A stretch of 64,000 nucleotides of DNA from Akkermansia muciniphila (GCF_040616545.1 NZ_CP156688.1:1860001-1924000), one strand, 5' to 3'. Numbered from the stretch's first letter, positions 51,926-60,736 are shown. Notes: generated by a model not told the origin, from the letters alone. A program made the numbers and translations.

Positions 51926-53089
51926 ATGGCTAAGAAAGATTATTACGAGATCCTGGGCGTTTCCAAGGACGCCACTGATGATGAGATCAAGAAGGCCTAC
52001 CGCAAGCTGGCCTTGAAGTACCACCCGGACCGCAATCCGGACGACCCTTCCGCGGAAGAGAAGTTCAAGGAACTGGGAGAGGCCTACGAGGTACTCTCCG
52101 ATGCGGACAAGAAGGCCGCCTATGACCGCTTTGGCCACGCTGCCTTTGAACAGGGCGGCCCCGCTGCGGGCGGCGGAAGTTATTCCGGTGGAGGGTTCCA
52201 GGACCCGATGGATATCTTCGCCCAGATGTTTTCCGGCATGGGCGGCTTTGCGGACATGTTCGGAGGTGCCGGCGGCCACGGGGGCCAGAAAAGGTCCTCC
52301 AAGAGGCCCGGCTCCGATCTGCGCTACGATCTGGACATTACCCTGGAAGAAGCGGCCAAGGGCTGCACCAAGAAGCTGGAAATTGAACGCCTGGTGACCT
52401 GCAAGGCCTGCCATGGCTCCGGAGCCCGGGACGGGAAGGAATCCTTCAAGACGTGCCCAACCTGCCAGGGGCGCGGCATCATCACCCAGCAGAGCGGCTT
52501 TTTCGTCCAGCAATCCACCTGCCCCACGTGCCACGGCACCGGGGAAATCATCTCGGACCCGTGCCCCGTCTGCCGCGGGGAAGGCCGTGTGAGGGAAGAC
52601 TCCCACATCACCATCCGCATTCCCGCGGGCGTCGCCACGGGCAGCCAGCTCCGCATTGCCGGGGAAGGGGATGCCGGCGTGCACGGAGGCCCCACCGGGG
52701 ACCTGCACGTATTCATTGACGTGAAGCCGCACGATATTTTCCAGCGGGAGGGCAATGACCTGAGCTGCACGGTTCCGGTGCCGCTCTCCCTGGCCGTTTC
52801 CGGCGGCAAGCTGAAAGTTCCCACACTGGAAGGCGCCGCCACCATCAAGCTGCCGGAAGGCACGCAGAACGGCATGATCTTCCGCCTGCGCGGCAAGGGG
52901 ATGAAAGCCCTGCGCGGCTCGGACGTGGGGGACATGCTGGTGGAAGTGGAGGTGGAAGTTCCCACCAAGCTTACCAAGGACCAGATGGACAAGCTGAACG
53001 CCTTCACCTCCACCCTGGATGAAAAGCGCAACCAGCCGGCCTGCGTGGCGTTTGCCGACAAGGCGGCGCGCTATCTGAAGAGCAAGTAA
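51926..53089 (+). CDS. dnaJ: Chaperone DnaJ
   Basis: 387 residues, full length. J domain with HPD at residues 33-35, Gly/Phe-rich linker (about 78-125), four CxxCxGxG zinc repeats ([32 protein letters not shown]), and a C-terminal substrate-binding domain with FRLRGKGM. It stimulates DnaK ATPase and delivers unfolded proteins. It is probably in one operon with grpE. Confidence 0.97.
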   Translation: MAKKDYYEILGVSKDATDDEIKKAYRKLALKYHPDRNPDDPSAEEKFKELGEAYEVLSDADKKAAYDRFGHAAFEQGGPAAGGGSYSGGGFQDPMDIFAQMFSGMGGFADMFGGAGGHGGQKRSSKRPGSDLRYDLDITLEEAAKGCTKKLEIERLVTCKACHGSGARDGKESFKTCPTCQGRGIITQQSGFFVQQSTCPTCHGTGEIISDPCPVCRGEGRVREDSHITIRIPAGVATGSQLRIAGEGDAGVHGGPTGDLHVFIDVKPHDIFQREGNDLSCTVPVPLSLAVSGGKLKVPTLEGAATIKLPEGTQNGMIFRLRGKGMKALRGSDVGDMLVEVEVEVPTKLTKDQMDKLNAFTSTLDEKRNQPACVAFADKAARYLKSK

Positions 53090-53111
53090 GGCCCGTTTTT
53101 CCATTTAACAC

Positions 53112-53849
53112 ATGGCCCGTTTTTATCTCCCCGCTTCTGAATGGACAGCCCCCTCCTGGGAGCTGCGGGGGGATGAGGCGCACCATGCCGCCAAGGTCCT
53201 GCGCCTGAAACAGGGGGACTCCTGCATCGTTTTTGACGGCTGCGGCCGCGCCGCCCATGCCGTGGTGGCGGAGCCTCCCCGCAGCTCCGGCGTGCTGCTG
53301 GTTCCGGGTGAGGAATGCCCTCCCTCTCCGGCGGTGGCCCATCTGACCCTGTGCCAGGCCGTCCCGAAGGGGGCCAATATGGACCTCATCATCCAGAAGG
53401 CCGTGGAACTGGGCGTTTCCGCCATCGTTCCGCTCCTGACGGACCGCACGATTGTACGGCTGAACGCCCGTGAAGCCGGGGCTAAGAGGCAGAAATGGCA
53501 GCGCATCGCCCTGGAGGCCTGCAAGCAGTGCGGCCAGAACACGCTGCCTGAGGTGGCGGCGCCCGTTCCTTTTGCGGAATGGCTGGGGCACGGCGCGCCG
53601 GAAGGCCTGAATGTAATTGCCTCCCTGGTGCCCGGCGTCCGCCCGGTCAGGGACGTGCTGGAGGAAGCCCGTGCCCGCTCCGTGCGGCGCGCCTCCCTGC
53701 TGGTGGGGCCGGAGGGTGATTTTACGGACCGGGAAACGGCCCTGGCGCTGGAGGCTGGATTCGCCCCTGTCACGCTGGGGCCCATCGTCCTGCGGGTGGA
53801 GACGGCCGCCTTCTTCGGCCTGGCCGCCATGCGGTACGCTCTGGACTGA
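53112..53849 (+). CDS. rsmE: 16S rRNA (uracil1498-N3)-methyltransferase
   Basis: 245 residues. A PUA-like N-terminus (DEAHHAAKVLRLKQGDSCIVFDG) is followed by the SPOUT knot domain, with LCQAVPKGANMDLIIQKAVELGVSAIVPLLTDRTIV, LLVGPEGDFTDRE and LGPIVLRVETAAFFGLAAM, which binds SAM. Methylates U1498 of 16S rRNA. It starts 22 bases after dnaJ, a common neighbour of this gene. Confidence 0.95.
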   Translation: MARFYLPASEWTAPSWELRGDEAHHAAKVLRLKQGDSCIVFDGCGRAAHAVVAEPPRSSGVLLVPGEECPPSPAVAHLTLCQAVPKGANMDLIIQKAVELGVSAIVPLLTDRTIVRLNAREAGAKRQKWQRIALEACKQCGQNTLPEVAAPVPFAEWLGHGAPEGLNVIASLVPGVRPVRDVLEEARARSVRRASLLVGPEGDFTDRETALALEAGFAPVTLGPIVLRVETAAFFGLAAMRYALD

Positions 53850-53871
53850 TTTTCACCCGATACGCATTCCC

Positions 53872-54864
53872 ATGTTCAAGAATCTCATTTTCGACTGGTC
53901 CGGCACCCTGGTGGACGACCTGGCCCTGACGCTGGACGCTTCCAACTACGTTTTTTCCCAGTACGGAAAACCCTGCATGAACAGGGATGAATTCCGCGCG
54001 GAGTTCCAGCTTCCCTACCCGGACTATTACGCCCGCGTTCTGCCCCAGGCGGACCTGAATGAACTGGAAGACCATTTCCGGTACGCCTTCCGCGTCTCCA
54101 ATGCTCCGGTGGAAGTGCTCCCCCATGCGCGGGAATTCCTGGAATTCTGCCGCGCGCGCGGCGTGCGCTGTTTTATCCTCACCAGCGTGGACGCCAAGGA
54201 ATTTGACATCCAGTGCCGTGACCTGGGCATGATGGAATATTTTGAAGCCATTCATGCGGGCATCCGCCACAAGGACACCCACATCCACACCCTGCTGGCC
54301 CAGCATGGCCTGCATGCCCATGAAACGGCGTTTATCGGGGACATGCAGCATGACGTGGAGACGGCCCACCATGCGGGCATCACGTCCATAGCCGTGCTGA
54401 CGGGCTACAATGACGCGGCCCAGCTCTCCAAGGTCAGGCCGGACATCATCGTTCCGGACCTGCTTGTCCTGCGCACGCTGATGCGCCGTTATGCTCTGCC
54501 GTCCGATACGCAGGATTCCATCAACATCAACGGCCTGGAACTGGATACCTTCATCGGCGTGCCGGAGGAGGAGCGGGCTTCCATGCAGACCCTGAAGGCG
54601 GACATCACCTTTTATCCGGATGAAGCCCTTTCCGGCCTGAATGACGATTTTTCAAAGACCGTCTGTTATGATTCCATCGCCCGCGCCCTCAGGGCGGAGG
54701 CCCTGGCACACCCCCGCAAGCTGGTGGAAACACTGGCGGAGGACATGGGGAAGGTTTGCCTGCATGAGTTCGGCGCGCGCCATGTGATCGTCACCCTGCA
54801 CAAATTTATTCTGCCCCGCACGGACAGCGTCTCCGTGACCGTGCATGTTTCCCGGCACCGTTGA
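53872..54864 (+). CDS. Fused HAD-like phosphatase and dihydroneopterin aldolase (FolB)
   Basis: 330 residues from ATG 53872. Residues 1 to about 210 are HAD-like: nucleophile motif FDWSGTLVDD (Asp 8), CFILTSVD, and AFIGDMQHDVETAHHAGI. Position 10 is Ser where most HAD phosphatases have Asp. Residues about 218-330 match dihydroneopterin aldolase: ININGLELDTFIGVPEEERASMQTLKADITF, VCYDSIARAL, and VTLHKFILPRTDSVSVTV with the conserved Lys. In folate synthesis a phosphatase acts just before FolB, so the fusion suggests a phosphatase-aldolase, though the Ser replacement is a caution. Confidence 0.85.
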   Translation: MFKNLIFDWSGTLVDDLALTLDASNYVFSQYGKPCMNRDEFRAEFQLPYPDYYARVLPQADLNELEDHFRYAFRVSNAPVEVLPHAREFLEFCRARGVRCFILTSVDAKEFDIQCRDLGMMEYFEAIHAGIRHKDTHIHTLLAQHGLHAHETAFIGDMQHDVETAHHAGITSIAVLTGYNDAAQLSKVRPDIIVPDLLVLRTLMRRYALPSDTQDSININGLELDTFIGVPEEERASMQTLKADITFYPDEALSGLNDDFSKTVCYDSIARALRAEALAHPRKLVETLAEDMGKVCLHEFGARHVIVTLHKFILPRTDSVSVTVHVSRHR

Positions 54865-54869
54865 AGACT

Positions 54870-54918
54870 CCTGCGCCGGGATAATTTTCTGGTTCTTTCC
54901 GGCAGGAATGGTTTTTTT
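54870..54918 (+). terminator. Terminator after the HAD-FolB gene
   Basis: An imperfect CCTGCGCCGG / CCGGCAGG stem (54870-54879 with 54899-54906) is followed by TTTTTTT at 54912-54918. Confidence 0.6.
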
Positions 54919-55158
54919 CTTCCCCTGACTCCGCCGGAACGGAAATTTGGTTGAAGAGGGGGCGAATCGGCAAATCCGGCTTCCTGTAGCGGGAGGAAGG
55001 GAAAGGTGGCGTTCCTTCTCATGGCGTATTCACGATGCCGAGAAGCTCTTATTGTCATTTTTTATGAAAAAATGCCTCTGCCTCACTCTGCTTTCTCTCC
55101 TGAATTCTCCGGAAATAATGACGTTATATCCAAAGAATCAATCAGTTAATTTTTTCAA

Positions 55159-55489
55159 CGGATTTGGAATCCGGAGTCAACCCAAAAATTTGATTAAAAA
55201 TCATTTAATGCAAATTTATTCCGGCATTTCCGGGCGCCGGATACCGGCAACAGGGCTTGCGGCCTTTCTGCGGAAGACCTGGGAAACATTTCTTTATAAG
55301 GGCAGGGAGGTTCTTATTTCCGGCAGCGCGGGCATCAGAAAATACGGTGGAAGGCCATCTGCCACAGCTTGAACGGAAGCGGCCAACAGGGAGCGGAGGG
55401 CAACCCGGCCTTCGTGCCTGAAACGTCTGGGGAAGCGGAGAGGAGGGGTGTTTTTCCATCTCCGTCCCATGTAACGGATTCCAAATCCG
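55159..55489. repeat. Putative invertible DNA element 2, bounded by 15-bp inverted repeats
   Basis: Perfect inverted repeats CGGATTTGGAATCCG (55159-55173) and CGGATTCCAAATCCG (55475-55489) enclose 301 bp. The design is that of element 1 at 11554: CGGA-N7-TCCG sites, a minus-strand TTGACT (plus-strand 55175-55180) one base inside the left repeat, and CAGTAT (55491-55496) one base outside the right repeat. Inversion would give TTGACT-17 bp-CAGTAT reading into the PEP-CTERM gene. AT-rich DNA lies just behind TTGACT (about 55183-55220) and could serve as an UP element. Confidence 0.65.
55175..55180 (-). promoter_or_regulatory. Mobile -35 half of the predicted phase-variable promoter 2
   Basis: On the minus strand this reads TTGACT, one base from the left repeat. 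As assembled it faces left, toward the hexamer TGAAAA at 17-bp spacing, a poor -10. Confidence 0.5.
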
Positions 55490-55490
55490 G

Positions 55491-55496
55491 CAGTAT
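55491..55496 (+). promoter_or_regulatory. Fixed -10 half of the predicted phase-variable promoter 2
   Basis: CAGTAT lies one base outside the right repeat and 26 nt before the ATG at 55523. It is a 3/6 match that keeps the second A and last T. As assembled the hexamer 17 bp upstream is CATGTA, not a -35. Confidence 0.4.
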
Positions 55497-55522
55497 GCAG
55501 TTATCCACTTATTCAGCAGGAT

Positions 55523-56221
55523 ATGAAGAAGCTACTATACATGATCTGCGCGGCCGCGGCCGCCTTGACGGCCATGGCCGCCGCAGCAACCATTGAACTG
55601 GTTCCTGAAATCGACACGATTACGGGCCAGGGCTACAATTCCGCAGGCCGGCTGTCCGGCAGCGGAATCACGGGAAACGACGTCAAGAGCTGGCTCGGTT
55701 CCCGCAATGACGGCTGGTACACCACTACCGGGAACGGAGACATGCGCTGGGGCAGCGCTTCCGCCAATCCGGAAGACCAGACCATCAGCCTTCCCAGCAT
55801 GCCCGGTACGGCGGGGGTGTGCTTCGGCTTGAAAATGACCATTGAAAACATCCAGGATTATTCCGGCCTGTCTTTCAGCATGAACCTTTCTCCCTCCGGA
55901 ACGGGAGGTACGTATACGTACTCCGTGTGGTATGAGACCAAGGACGGCGAGATGGTGGAATTATGCCGGGGTACGAAAAACAATGACGGCAATCCGTGGG
56001 ACGTCCATTACGACCTTACCCCGGAACAACTGGAGGACATGAAAAAGAACGGAAACGGAAAGCTCTATGCCGTAGTGGGCGCCGGGGGAGGGAACGATAA
56101 TAATAACGCCAGGGTGGGCATTTCCGTGGACGGGGAACTGATGGTTCCCGAACCGGCGGCGGCCTCGCTGGGCCTGCTGGGTTTGGCCGGGCTCCTGTTG
56201 AGACGCCGAAGGGCGGCATGA
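55523..56221 (+). CDS. PEP-CTERM surface protein of unknown function
   Basis: 232 residues. A signal peptide (LLYMICAAAAALTAMAAAA) is followed by a Gly/Ser/Thr/Asn-rich, probably beta-sandwich domain (for example VCFGLKMTIENIQDYSGLSFSMNLSPSG and YTYSVWYETKDGEMVELCRG). The C-terminus is a PEP-CTERM sorting signal: VPEP at about residue 206, a hydrophobic helix, then RRRR. The exosortase at 62161-63111 is the candidate processing enzyme. It sits directly behind invertible element 2, so expression may be phase-variable. No enzyme motif is visible. Confidence 0.82.
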   Translation: MKKLLYMICAAAAALTAMAAAATIELVPEIDTITGQGYNSAGRLSGSGITGNDVKSWLGSRNDGWYTTTGNGDMRWGSASANPEDQTISLPSMPGTAGVCFGLKMTIENIQDYSGLSFSMNLSPSGTGGTYTYSVWYETKDGEMVELCRGTKNNDGNPWDVHYDLTPEQLEDMKKNGNGKLYAVVGAGGGNDNNNARVGISVDGELMVPEPAAASLGLLGLAGLLLRRRRAA

Positions 56222-56391
56222 TGAGGAGCGCCTCACGATGAGGGGAATGGGGCTGTTTCCCTGGGGGAGGCAGCCCATTTTCATGCCTCTTTCCCGGAGG
56301 CCGGAACACGGCGGCTCCATAAACCGGGAGGTTTTCCCGCGCCTTCTCCCTTTACGTCCGTCTTCTTCCCGCCGGGGTGGGCAGGGAATTT

Positions 56392-57312
56392 CTATTTCTC
56401 ATCCTTCCTGATAGGCTTGGAGAGGAAGCCCACGAGCTTGTCATAGTACGCCTTGGACTTGTCGTAATAGGATTGGGGGTCAATGTCCAGCTTGATGCGG
56501 AACAGAAGCCAGAGCTTGTGGAAGGTATTGACGTGGTAGCGGATGTCAAAGACGCGGAAGCCGCCCGCCTTCATCTTGTCCAGGATGGTGTGGTAAATGA
56601 GCGCCATGGCCTGGGCGGGAACGAGCGCCGCCTTGTCCTCCGTGCTGAGGCGGTTGTATTCCTCCTCCGCTTCCGTAAAAAACTTTTCCGCCAGGTCCGC
56701 TTCATATTGCAGCAGTTCCCGGAGCTGGGGGGAGTACACCCGGGCGCGCAGGTCTTCCAGGGAATAGCCGAAGCGGTCCATGTCCTCCCTGGGCAGGTAG
56801 ATGCGGTTGGATTTGTTGCAGTCTTCCGCCACGTCCCGGATGATGTTCACCATCTGGAGGGCATGTCCCAGGGCGATGGCGTACGGGTAGGAGGCTTCCC
56901 CCGCGCCCATGATGCGGGCGGAGGTGAGGCCCACGCAGCAGGCCACGCAATAGGTATAGTCCAGCAATTCGTCGCGGTTCAGGGGCTGCTGCTGGCAGAT
57001 GTCGGAACGGCAGCCTTCAATCAGGTGCAGCATGGGGGTGGTGTCCAGCTCCAGGTCCTGGATCAGGGCGATGATGTCTTCCTCCAGCTCCGTCAGTTCC
57101 AGGCCTTCCCCTCCGTTGATGACATCTATCCAGCGGTTCAGGGCGTCATGGCGTTCACGGGGCGTCATGCCCGGTTCGTCCACGATGTCGTCCACAGTGC
57201 GGCAGAAGGCGTAAAATTCCGCCATATGGCGGCGTTCTTCTTCAGGAAGGTCAATGAGAGCGAAGGCCAGGTTGGATTTGGCCTTGCTGGTGATAGTCTG
57301 GGCTTGAGTCAT
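56392..57312 (-). CDS. Squalene/phytoene synthase family protein
   Basis: 306 residues. Trans-prenyl-transferase fold with two Asp-rich motifs: FCRTVDDIVDEPG (first) and NIIRDVAEDCNKSNRIYLP (second). It condenses two isoprenoid diphosphates, probably farnesyl diphosphate to presqualene diphosphate or squalene (HpnC/HpnD-like), although phytoene synthesis cannot be excluded. No hopene cyclase or desaturase gene is in the window. It follows lepB on the minus strand by 39 bases. Confidence 0.88.
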   Translation of the reverse strand: MTQAQTITSKAKSNLAFALIDLPEEERRHMAEFYAFCRTVDDIVDEPGMTPRERHDALNRWIDVINGGEGLELTELEEDIIALIQDLELDTTPMLHLIEGCRSDICQQQPLNRDELLDYTYCVACCVGLTSARIMGAGEASYPYAIALGHALQMVNIIRDVAEDCNKSNRIYLPREDMDRFGYSLEDLRARVYSPQLRELLQYEADLAEKFFTEAEEEYNRLSTEDKAALVPAQAMALIYHTILDKMKAGGFRVFDIRYHVNTFHKLWLLFRIKLDIDPQSYYDKSKAYYDKLVGFLSKPIRKDEK

Positions 57313-57351
57313 GTCTTGACGGGGAAAGCGTGCCTGCGGAAGGGCGGGGAA

Positions 57352-58635
57352 TCAGGGGATAAGCCCCCAATGGGAGGTAAAGGGCCACAGGCAGAAACTG
57401 GCGGGGCCTACGATGTTGTATTGATGAACGGGCCCCCAGTACCGGGAGTCAAAGGAGTTTTCACGGGTGGAATTGTCGCCCAGGGCCACGTATTCGCGCA
57501 GGTAGGGGCGTTTTTTGTCATTGGAAAGGTGCACGGTGCCGCCTTCCGTGATGTAGGCCCTGCCGTCCAGCAGGCTCAGCGGGGCGGGAAGGGCCACATA
57601 GCCGCAGGGCTGGTAGGGGGGCTGTCCGGAGGCCACCCTCCGGATGGTCCATTCCGTGGCCGGTTTTCCGTTCACGATCAGCTGGGAATCCTGGATGGAA
57701 AGGGAATCCCCCGGTACGCCGGCGAGGCGTTTGACGTAATGGGTGCCGCCCTCCTGTCCGGTGCTGCTGCCCTTGTTGGCAATGCCTTCAATGCCGCGCG
57801 TGTCAAAGACGAAGACTTCCCCGCGTTCCGGCTTGCGGAAGTGGTAGGCCATCTTGTTCACTACAATCAGGTCCCCGGCGTCAAAGCGGGCGTTGACGAT
57901 CGTATCCCCCGGCAGGTAGCTTCTGAACGGCGTGTGCCGCTCGGACTCGAAACGCGGTTCCTGGTTGAGGAAATAGCGGCGCGTTTCCGCCTCCGCCGCC
58001 GGAATTTCCAGCCTGGAGCCGTCGTCAAACACCACGTTGGTGACGGTGAGAAGAAGGTATTTGGTGGCGGGTTCAAAACGGACGATCTTCTTTTCTTTGG
58101 AAGCCGTTTCATGCACATAGGAGCCGCCGTACATCACCATGTCCCCTATTTTCTGCATCAGGGTGGGGTCTCCTTCCTGTGGGACGGCCCGGATGCCGTT
58201 CAGGGAGGGTTGCATGGAGCCGGTGGGGATGCGGAAGGGCTGCACCACGTAACAGCGCAGGCCCAGGAAAATGGCCAGGATCACGAACAGGACTTCCACG
58301 TTTTCCGCCAGGCCGGAGGGGAGCGCGCCGGGGATGGATTCCAGTGTGGATTCCAATTTTGAGGTGGTGGTTTCCACCTGCTGCCTGTCCCCCCTGCGGA
58401 GGGCCGTTTTCAGCAGGTTGCGGCTTTCTTCAAACTCCGCCAGGCGTTCGGGCGGCAGAAGGTCGCGGTTGTAATTGATGTAGCGGCGCACCGCCTTCAG
58501 GGCCATGCGGCCTTTCCTGCGCCATTTGGGCGTAAACCAGGCCAGGGGATGGTCCAGAATAAACACCAGGACGGCGTTTGCGGCCGGAAAACGGTCGTAA
58601 AGGGCGGCTAGGATGGACTTGTGCGGGCTGTTCAT
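57352..58635 (-). CDS. lepB: Signal peptidase I, enlarged
   Basis: 427 residues from ATG 58635. About 110 residues of cytoplasmic, basic N-terminus precede one membrane helix (VLFVILAIFLGLRCYVVQPF). The catalytic Ser is in RIPTGSMQPSL (Ser 140) and the Lys in HYVKRLAGVPGDSL (Lys 302). The final box YVALGDNSTRENSFDSRYWGPV is typical. The distance from Ser to Lys is much larger than in E. coli LepB, with an inserted domain. It cleaves Sec signal peptides at the periplasmic face. Confidence 0.92.
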   Translation of the reverse strand: MNSPHKSILAALYDRFPAANAVLVFILDHPLAWFTPKWRRKGRMALKAVRRYINYNRDLLPPERLAEFEESRNLLKTALRRGDRQQVETTTSKLESTLESIPGALPSGLAENVEVLFVILAIFLGLRCYVVQPFRIPTGSMQPSLNGIRAVPQEGDPTLMQKIGDMVMYGGSYVHETASKEKKIVRFEPATKYLLLTVTNVVFDDGSRLEIPAAEAETRRYFLNQEPRFESERHTPFRSYLPGDTIVNARFDAGDLIVVNKMAYHFRKPERGEVFVFDTRGIEGIANKGSSTGQEGGTHYVKRLAGVPGDSLSIQDSQLIVNGKPATEWTIRRVASGQPPYQPCGYVALPAPLSLLDGRAYITEGGTVHLSNDKKRPYLREYVALGDNSTRENSFDSRYWGPVHQYNIVGPASFCLWPFTSHWGLIP

Positions 58636-58690
58636 GGAATGCGGTGGCCATGATGCCCCGTCCGGGAGCATCTTGGAAGCCTATTTTACG

Positions 58691-60067
58691 TTACGGGAGC
58701 CCCATTTTGCCCGGATTCAGCAAATTCCGGGGGTCCAGGGCGGATTTCACCAGCTCGTGCAGATGGAAGGCTCCTTCTCCCACGGCTTCCCGGAACCATT
58801 TGGCCTTCGCCAGGCCGATGCCGTGCTCCCCGGTGATGGTCCCCCCGTGTTCCAGCACCCAGTGGAACAGTCTGTCCACGCAGGCGTCCGCCAGGGCCTT
58901 CTTTTCCGAGTCCGTGTAATCGTCCACCATGATGTTGGTGTGGATGTTGCCGTCCCCGGAATGGCCGAAGCACGCGATGTCCAGCCCGGTCTCCCGGTTC
59001 ATGGCCTCGCAGAACTCCACCAGGTCCACCAGGCGGGACCGGGGAATGACGATGTCTTCATTAAGCTTGGTCATGCCGGTGGCTTTCAGGCTGTAGGAAA
59101 ATTCACGCCGCAGCTGCCAGACGGCTTCCGCCTCCGCCTCCGTGTCTGCGCGCAGGATGTCCGTGGCGCCGCACTCCTCCAGCAGGGCGCACAGGGAATC
59201 CAGCTCCTCCTTCACGGCGGCCTGCCTGCCGTCCACTTCCACAATCAGGTGGCCGCGGCTGCCGGAGGGCAGGGCGCTGTCCCCCAGGTAGGCGCGGGCG
59301 GCGCGGAGGGTGAAGCTGTCCGTGATTTCCAGCGCGGAGGGAAGGTGCCCGCTGTTCAGGATGCGCTGCACGGCCGCCGCGGCCATGGGAAACTGCGGAA
59401 AGCTGGCGCTCAGCGCGCCGAACGCTTCCGGATGGGGGATGATGCGCAGAATGGCCCGGGTAATGACGCCCAGCATCCCTTCCGAGCCGATGAAAAGGTC
59501 CCCCAGGTCAAACCCCGTTTTATTCTTGTGGGTGCGTCCGCCGCATTCCACCACTTCTCCGCTGGCCAGGACTACGGTGAGGCCCAGCACATAGGCCTTG
59601 GTGACTCCGTATTTCAGGCACCGGGGGCCTCCGGCGTTCGTAGCGATGTTCCCGCCCAGGCTGCATTCCTTCCTGGAAGCCGGGTCCGGGGGGTAGAACC
59701 ACCCCAGGGCGCGGACTTCCCGCTGAAGGTCCGCCGTGATGACGCCGGGTTCCACCACAGCCACGCCGTCTTCCGGGGAAATTTCCAGAATGCGGTTCAT
59801 CCGTTCCAGGGAAAGGCTGATGCCGCCGCGCACGGGAACGCAGCCCCCCACATATCCCACGCCGCCGCCGCGGGCCGTGACGGGAATGTTCATGGAGGAG
59901 GCGTAGCGCAGGAGCAGGGAGACGTCCTCCGTGCTCTCCGGGAAAACGACGGCTTCCGGAAGCACGGAGGCATACCATTTGTCCCCGGCGTGCGCGGCCA
60001 GCACCTCCGGATCTCCGGAAACCTTTTCAGGCCCCAGGATGCGGGAAATGTCTTCTTCCAAAGACAT
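58691..60067 (-). CDS. FAD-linked oxidase (GlcD / D-lactate dehydrogenase type)
   Basis: 458 residues. FAD-binding PCMH domain with VTARGGGVGYVGGCVPVRGGISLSLERMNRILEI and YPPDPASRKECSLGGNIATNAGGPRCLKYG, then an FAD-oxidase C-terminal domain with CFGHSGDGNIHTNIMVDD and TGEHGIGLAKAKWF. It oxidises a 2-hydroxy acid such as glycolate or D-lactate; the exact substrate is unknown. It begins four bases after the CBM9-like gene and precedes lepB. Confidence 0.9.
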   Translation of the reverse strand: MSLEEDISRILGPEKVSGDPEVLAAHAGDKWYASVLPEAVVFPESTEDVSLLLRYASSMNIPVTARGGGVGYVGGCVPVRGGISLSLERMNRILEISPEDGVAVVEPGVITADLQREVRALGWFYPPDPASRKECSLGGNIATNAGGPRCLKYGVTKAYVLGLTVVLASGEVVECGGRTHKNKTGFDLGDLFIGSEGMLGVITRAILRIIPHPEAFGALSASFPQFPMAAAAVQRILNSGHLPSALEITDSFTLRAARAYLGDSALPSGSRGHLIVEVDGRQAAVKEELDSLCALLEECGATDILRADTEAEAEAVWQLRREFSYSLKATGMTKLNEDIVIPRSRLVDLVEFCEAMNRETGLDIACFGHSGDGNIHTNIMVDDYTDSEKKALADACVDRLFHWVLEHGGTITGEHGIGLAKAKWFREAVGEGAFHLHELVKSALDPRNLLNPGKMGLP

Positions 60068-60071
60068 GCAG

Positions 60072-60656
60072 TTACTTGAGAATGGGGGTGCAGAAGCTGT
60101 CCGGGCGGTGGAAATCCGGCGTGCCGGAAAGGTCGTCCGCGGTGGTCAGGAAAATCTGGTCCGGGGTGTCCAGGATGAACGTGGCCGCCAGCTTGCAGTC
60201 ACGGACGTCCACGCCGCGCAACTCATTCAGCGGAATGCGGGCCATGGCGCACCAGCCTTCATCCGTCAGGATGCACTCGGTATCCACGGCCAGCGGGGCC
60301 GGAATATCCTCATTGGCGCGGCGCGTGTCGGAAAAGGCGCAGGCCCACCAGGCGCCGTTGGGGGCAAGGTTGAATTCCCAGTAATTGGTGCCGTCCCCGG
60401 CGGCCATGAACCATTCAGCCAGGTCATACCGCCATAATTCCGGCTGGAACTGACCGGGCCGCGCGTCCGGATGCACGGTAGCTTCCTTGCTCCGGGAAGC
60501 CAGGAACCAGAGGTACTGGCCGTCCGTGGCAAAGGCGAACTCCGCGCTTGGCTCCACGTCGTATCCAAACCAGTCGTTGACGAGTTCCTGGCGGGGCAGG
60601 GAGGCAAGCTGTTCAAAGCTTCCATTGAAGGCCCATTGGTGAATGATTACTTGCAT
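60072..60656 (-). CDS. CBM9/DOMON-like protein without signal peptide
   Basis: 194 residues. It resembles the carbohydrate-binding family 9-like beta-sandwich: FAFATDGQYLWFLASRSKEATVHPDARPG, ELWRYDLAEWFMAAGDGTNYWEFNLAPNGAWWACAFSDTR, and WCAMARIPLNELRG. No export signal is visible, which is unusual for a sugar-binding module, so the role is open. The FAD-linked oxidase gene follows after four bases, so they are probably co-transcribed. Confidence 0.68.
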   Translation of the reverse strand: MQVIIHQWAFNGSFEQLASLPRQELVNDWFGYDVEPSAEFAFATDGQYLWFLASRSKEATVHPDARPGQFQPELWRYDLAEWFMAAGDGTNYWEFNLAPNGAWWACAFSDTRRANEDIPAPLAVDTECILTDEGWCAMARIPLNELRGVDVRDCKLAATFILDTPDQIFLTTADDLSGTPDFHRPDSFCTPILK

Positions 60657-60736
60657 ACCATCACATTTGGACAGTTTTCCGGTTTTATCAAGCCAGAACG
60701 TCCTATGGGCTTGGATATTGACGTGATTTCTCCATC

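Larger units (their letters stand above)
54919..55522. other. Gene-poor spacer holding invertible element 2
   Basis: The left part (to 55158) contains an ATG at 55064 followed by a short hydrophobic stretch (KKCLCLTLLSLL) that looks like the start of a signal peptide. The frame then runs through the inverted repeat without recognisable protein features, so it may be a gene remnant. The rest is occupied by the element at 55159-55489. Confidence 0.45.

Noticed and set aside
54947-55372. 141-codon open frame across the left repeat of element 2
   Set aside because: No ribosome site, no family features, and it spans the inverted repeat. Only the short hydrophobic start at 55064 looks gene-like, possibly a remnant.
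56377-58362. 661-codon open frame antisense to the squalene synthase and lepB genes
   Set aside because: Long only because of high GC in the third positions of the true genes; biased composition, no domains and no start signal.
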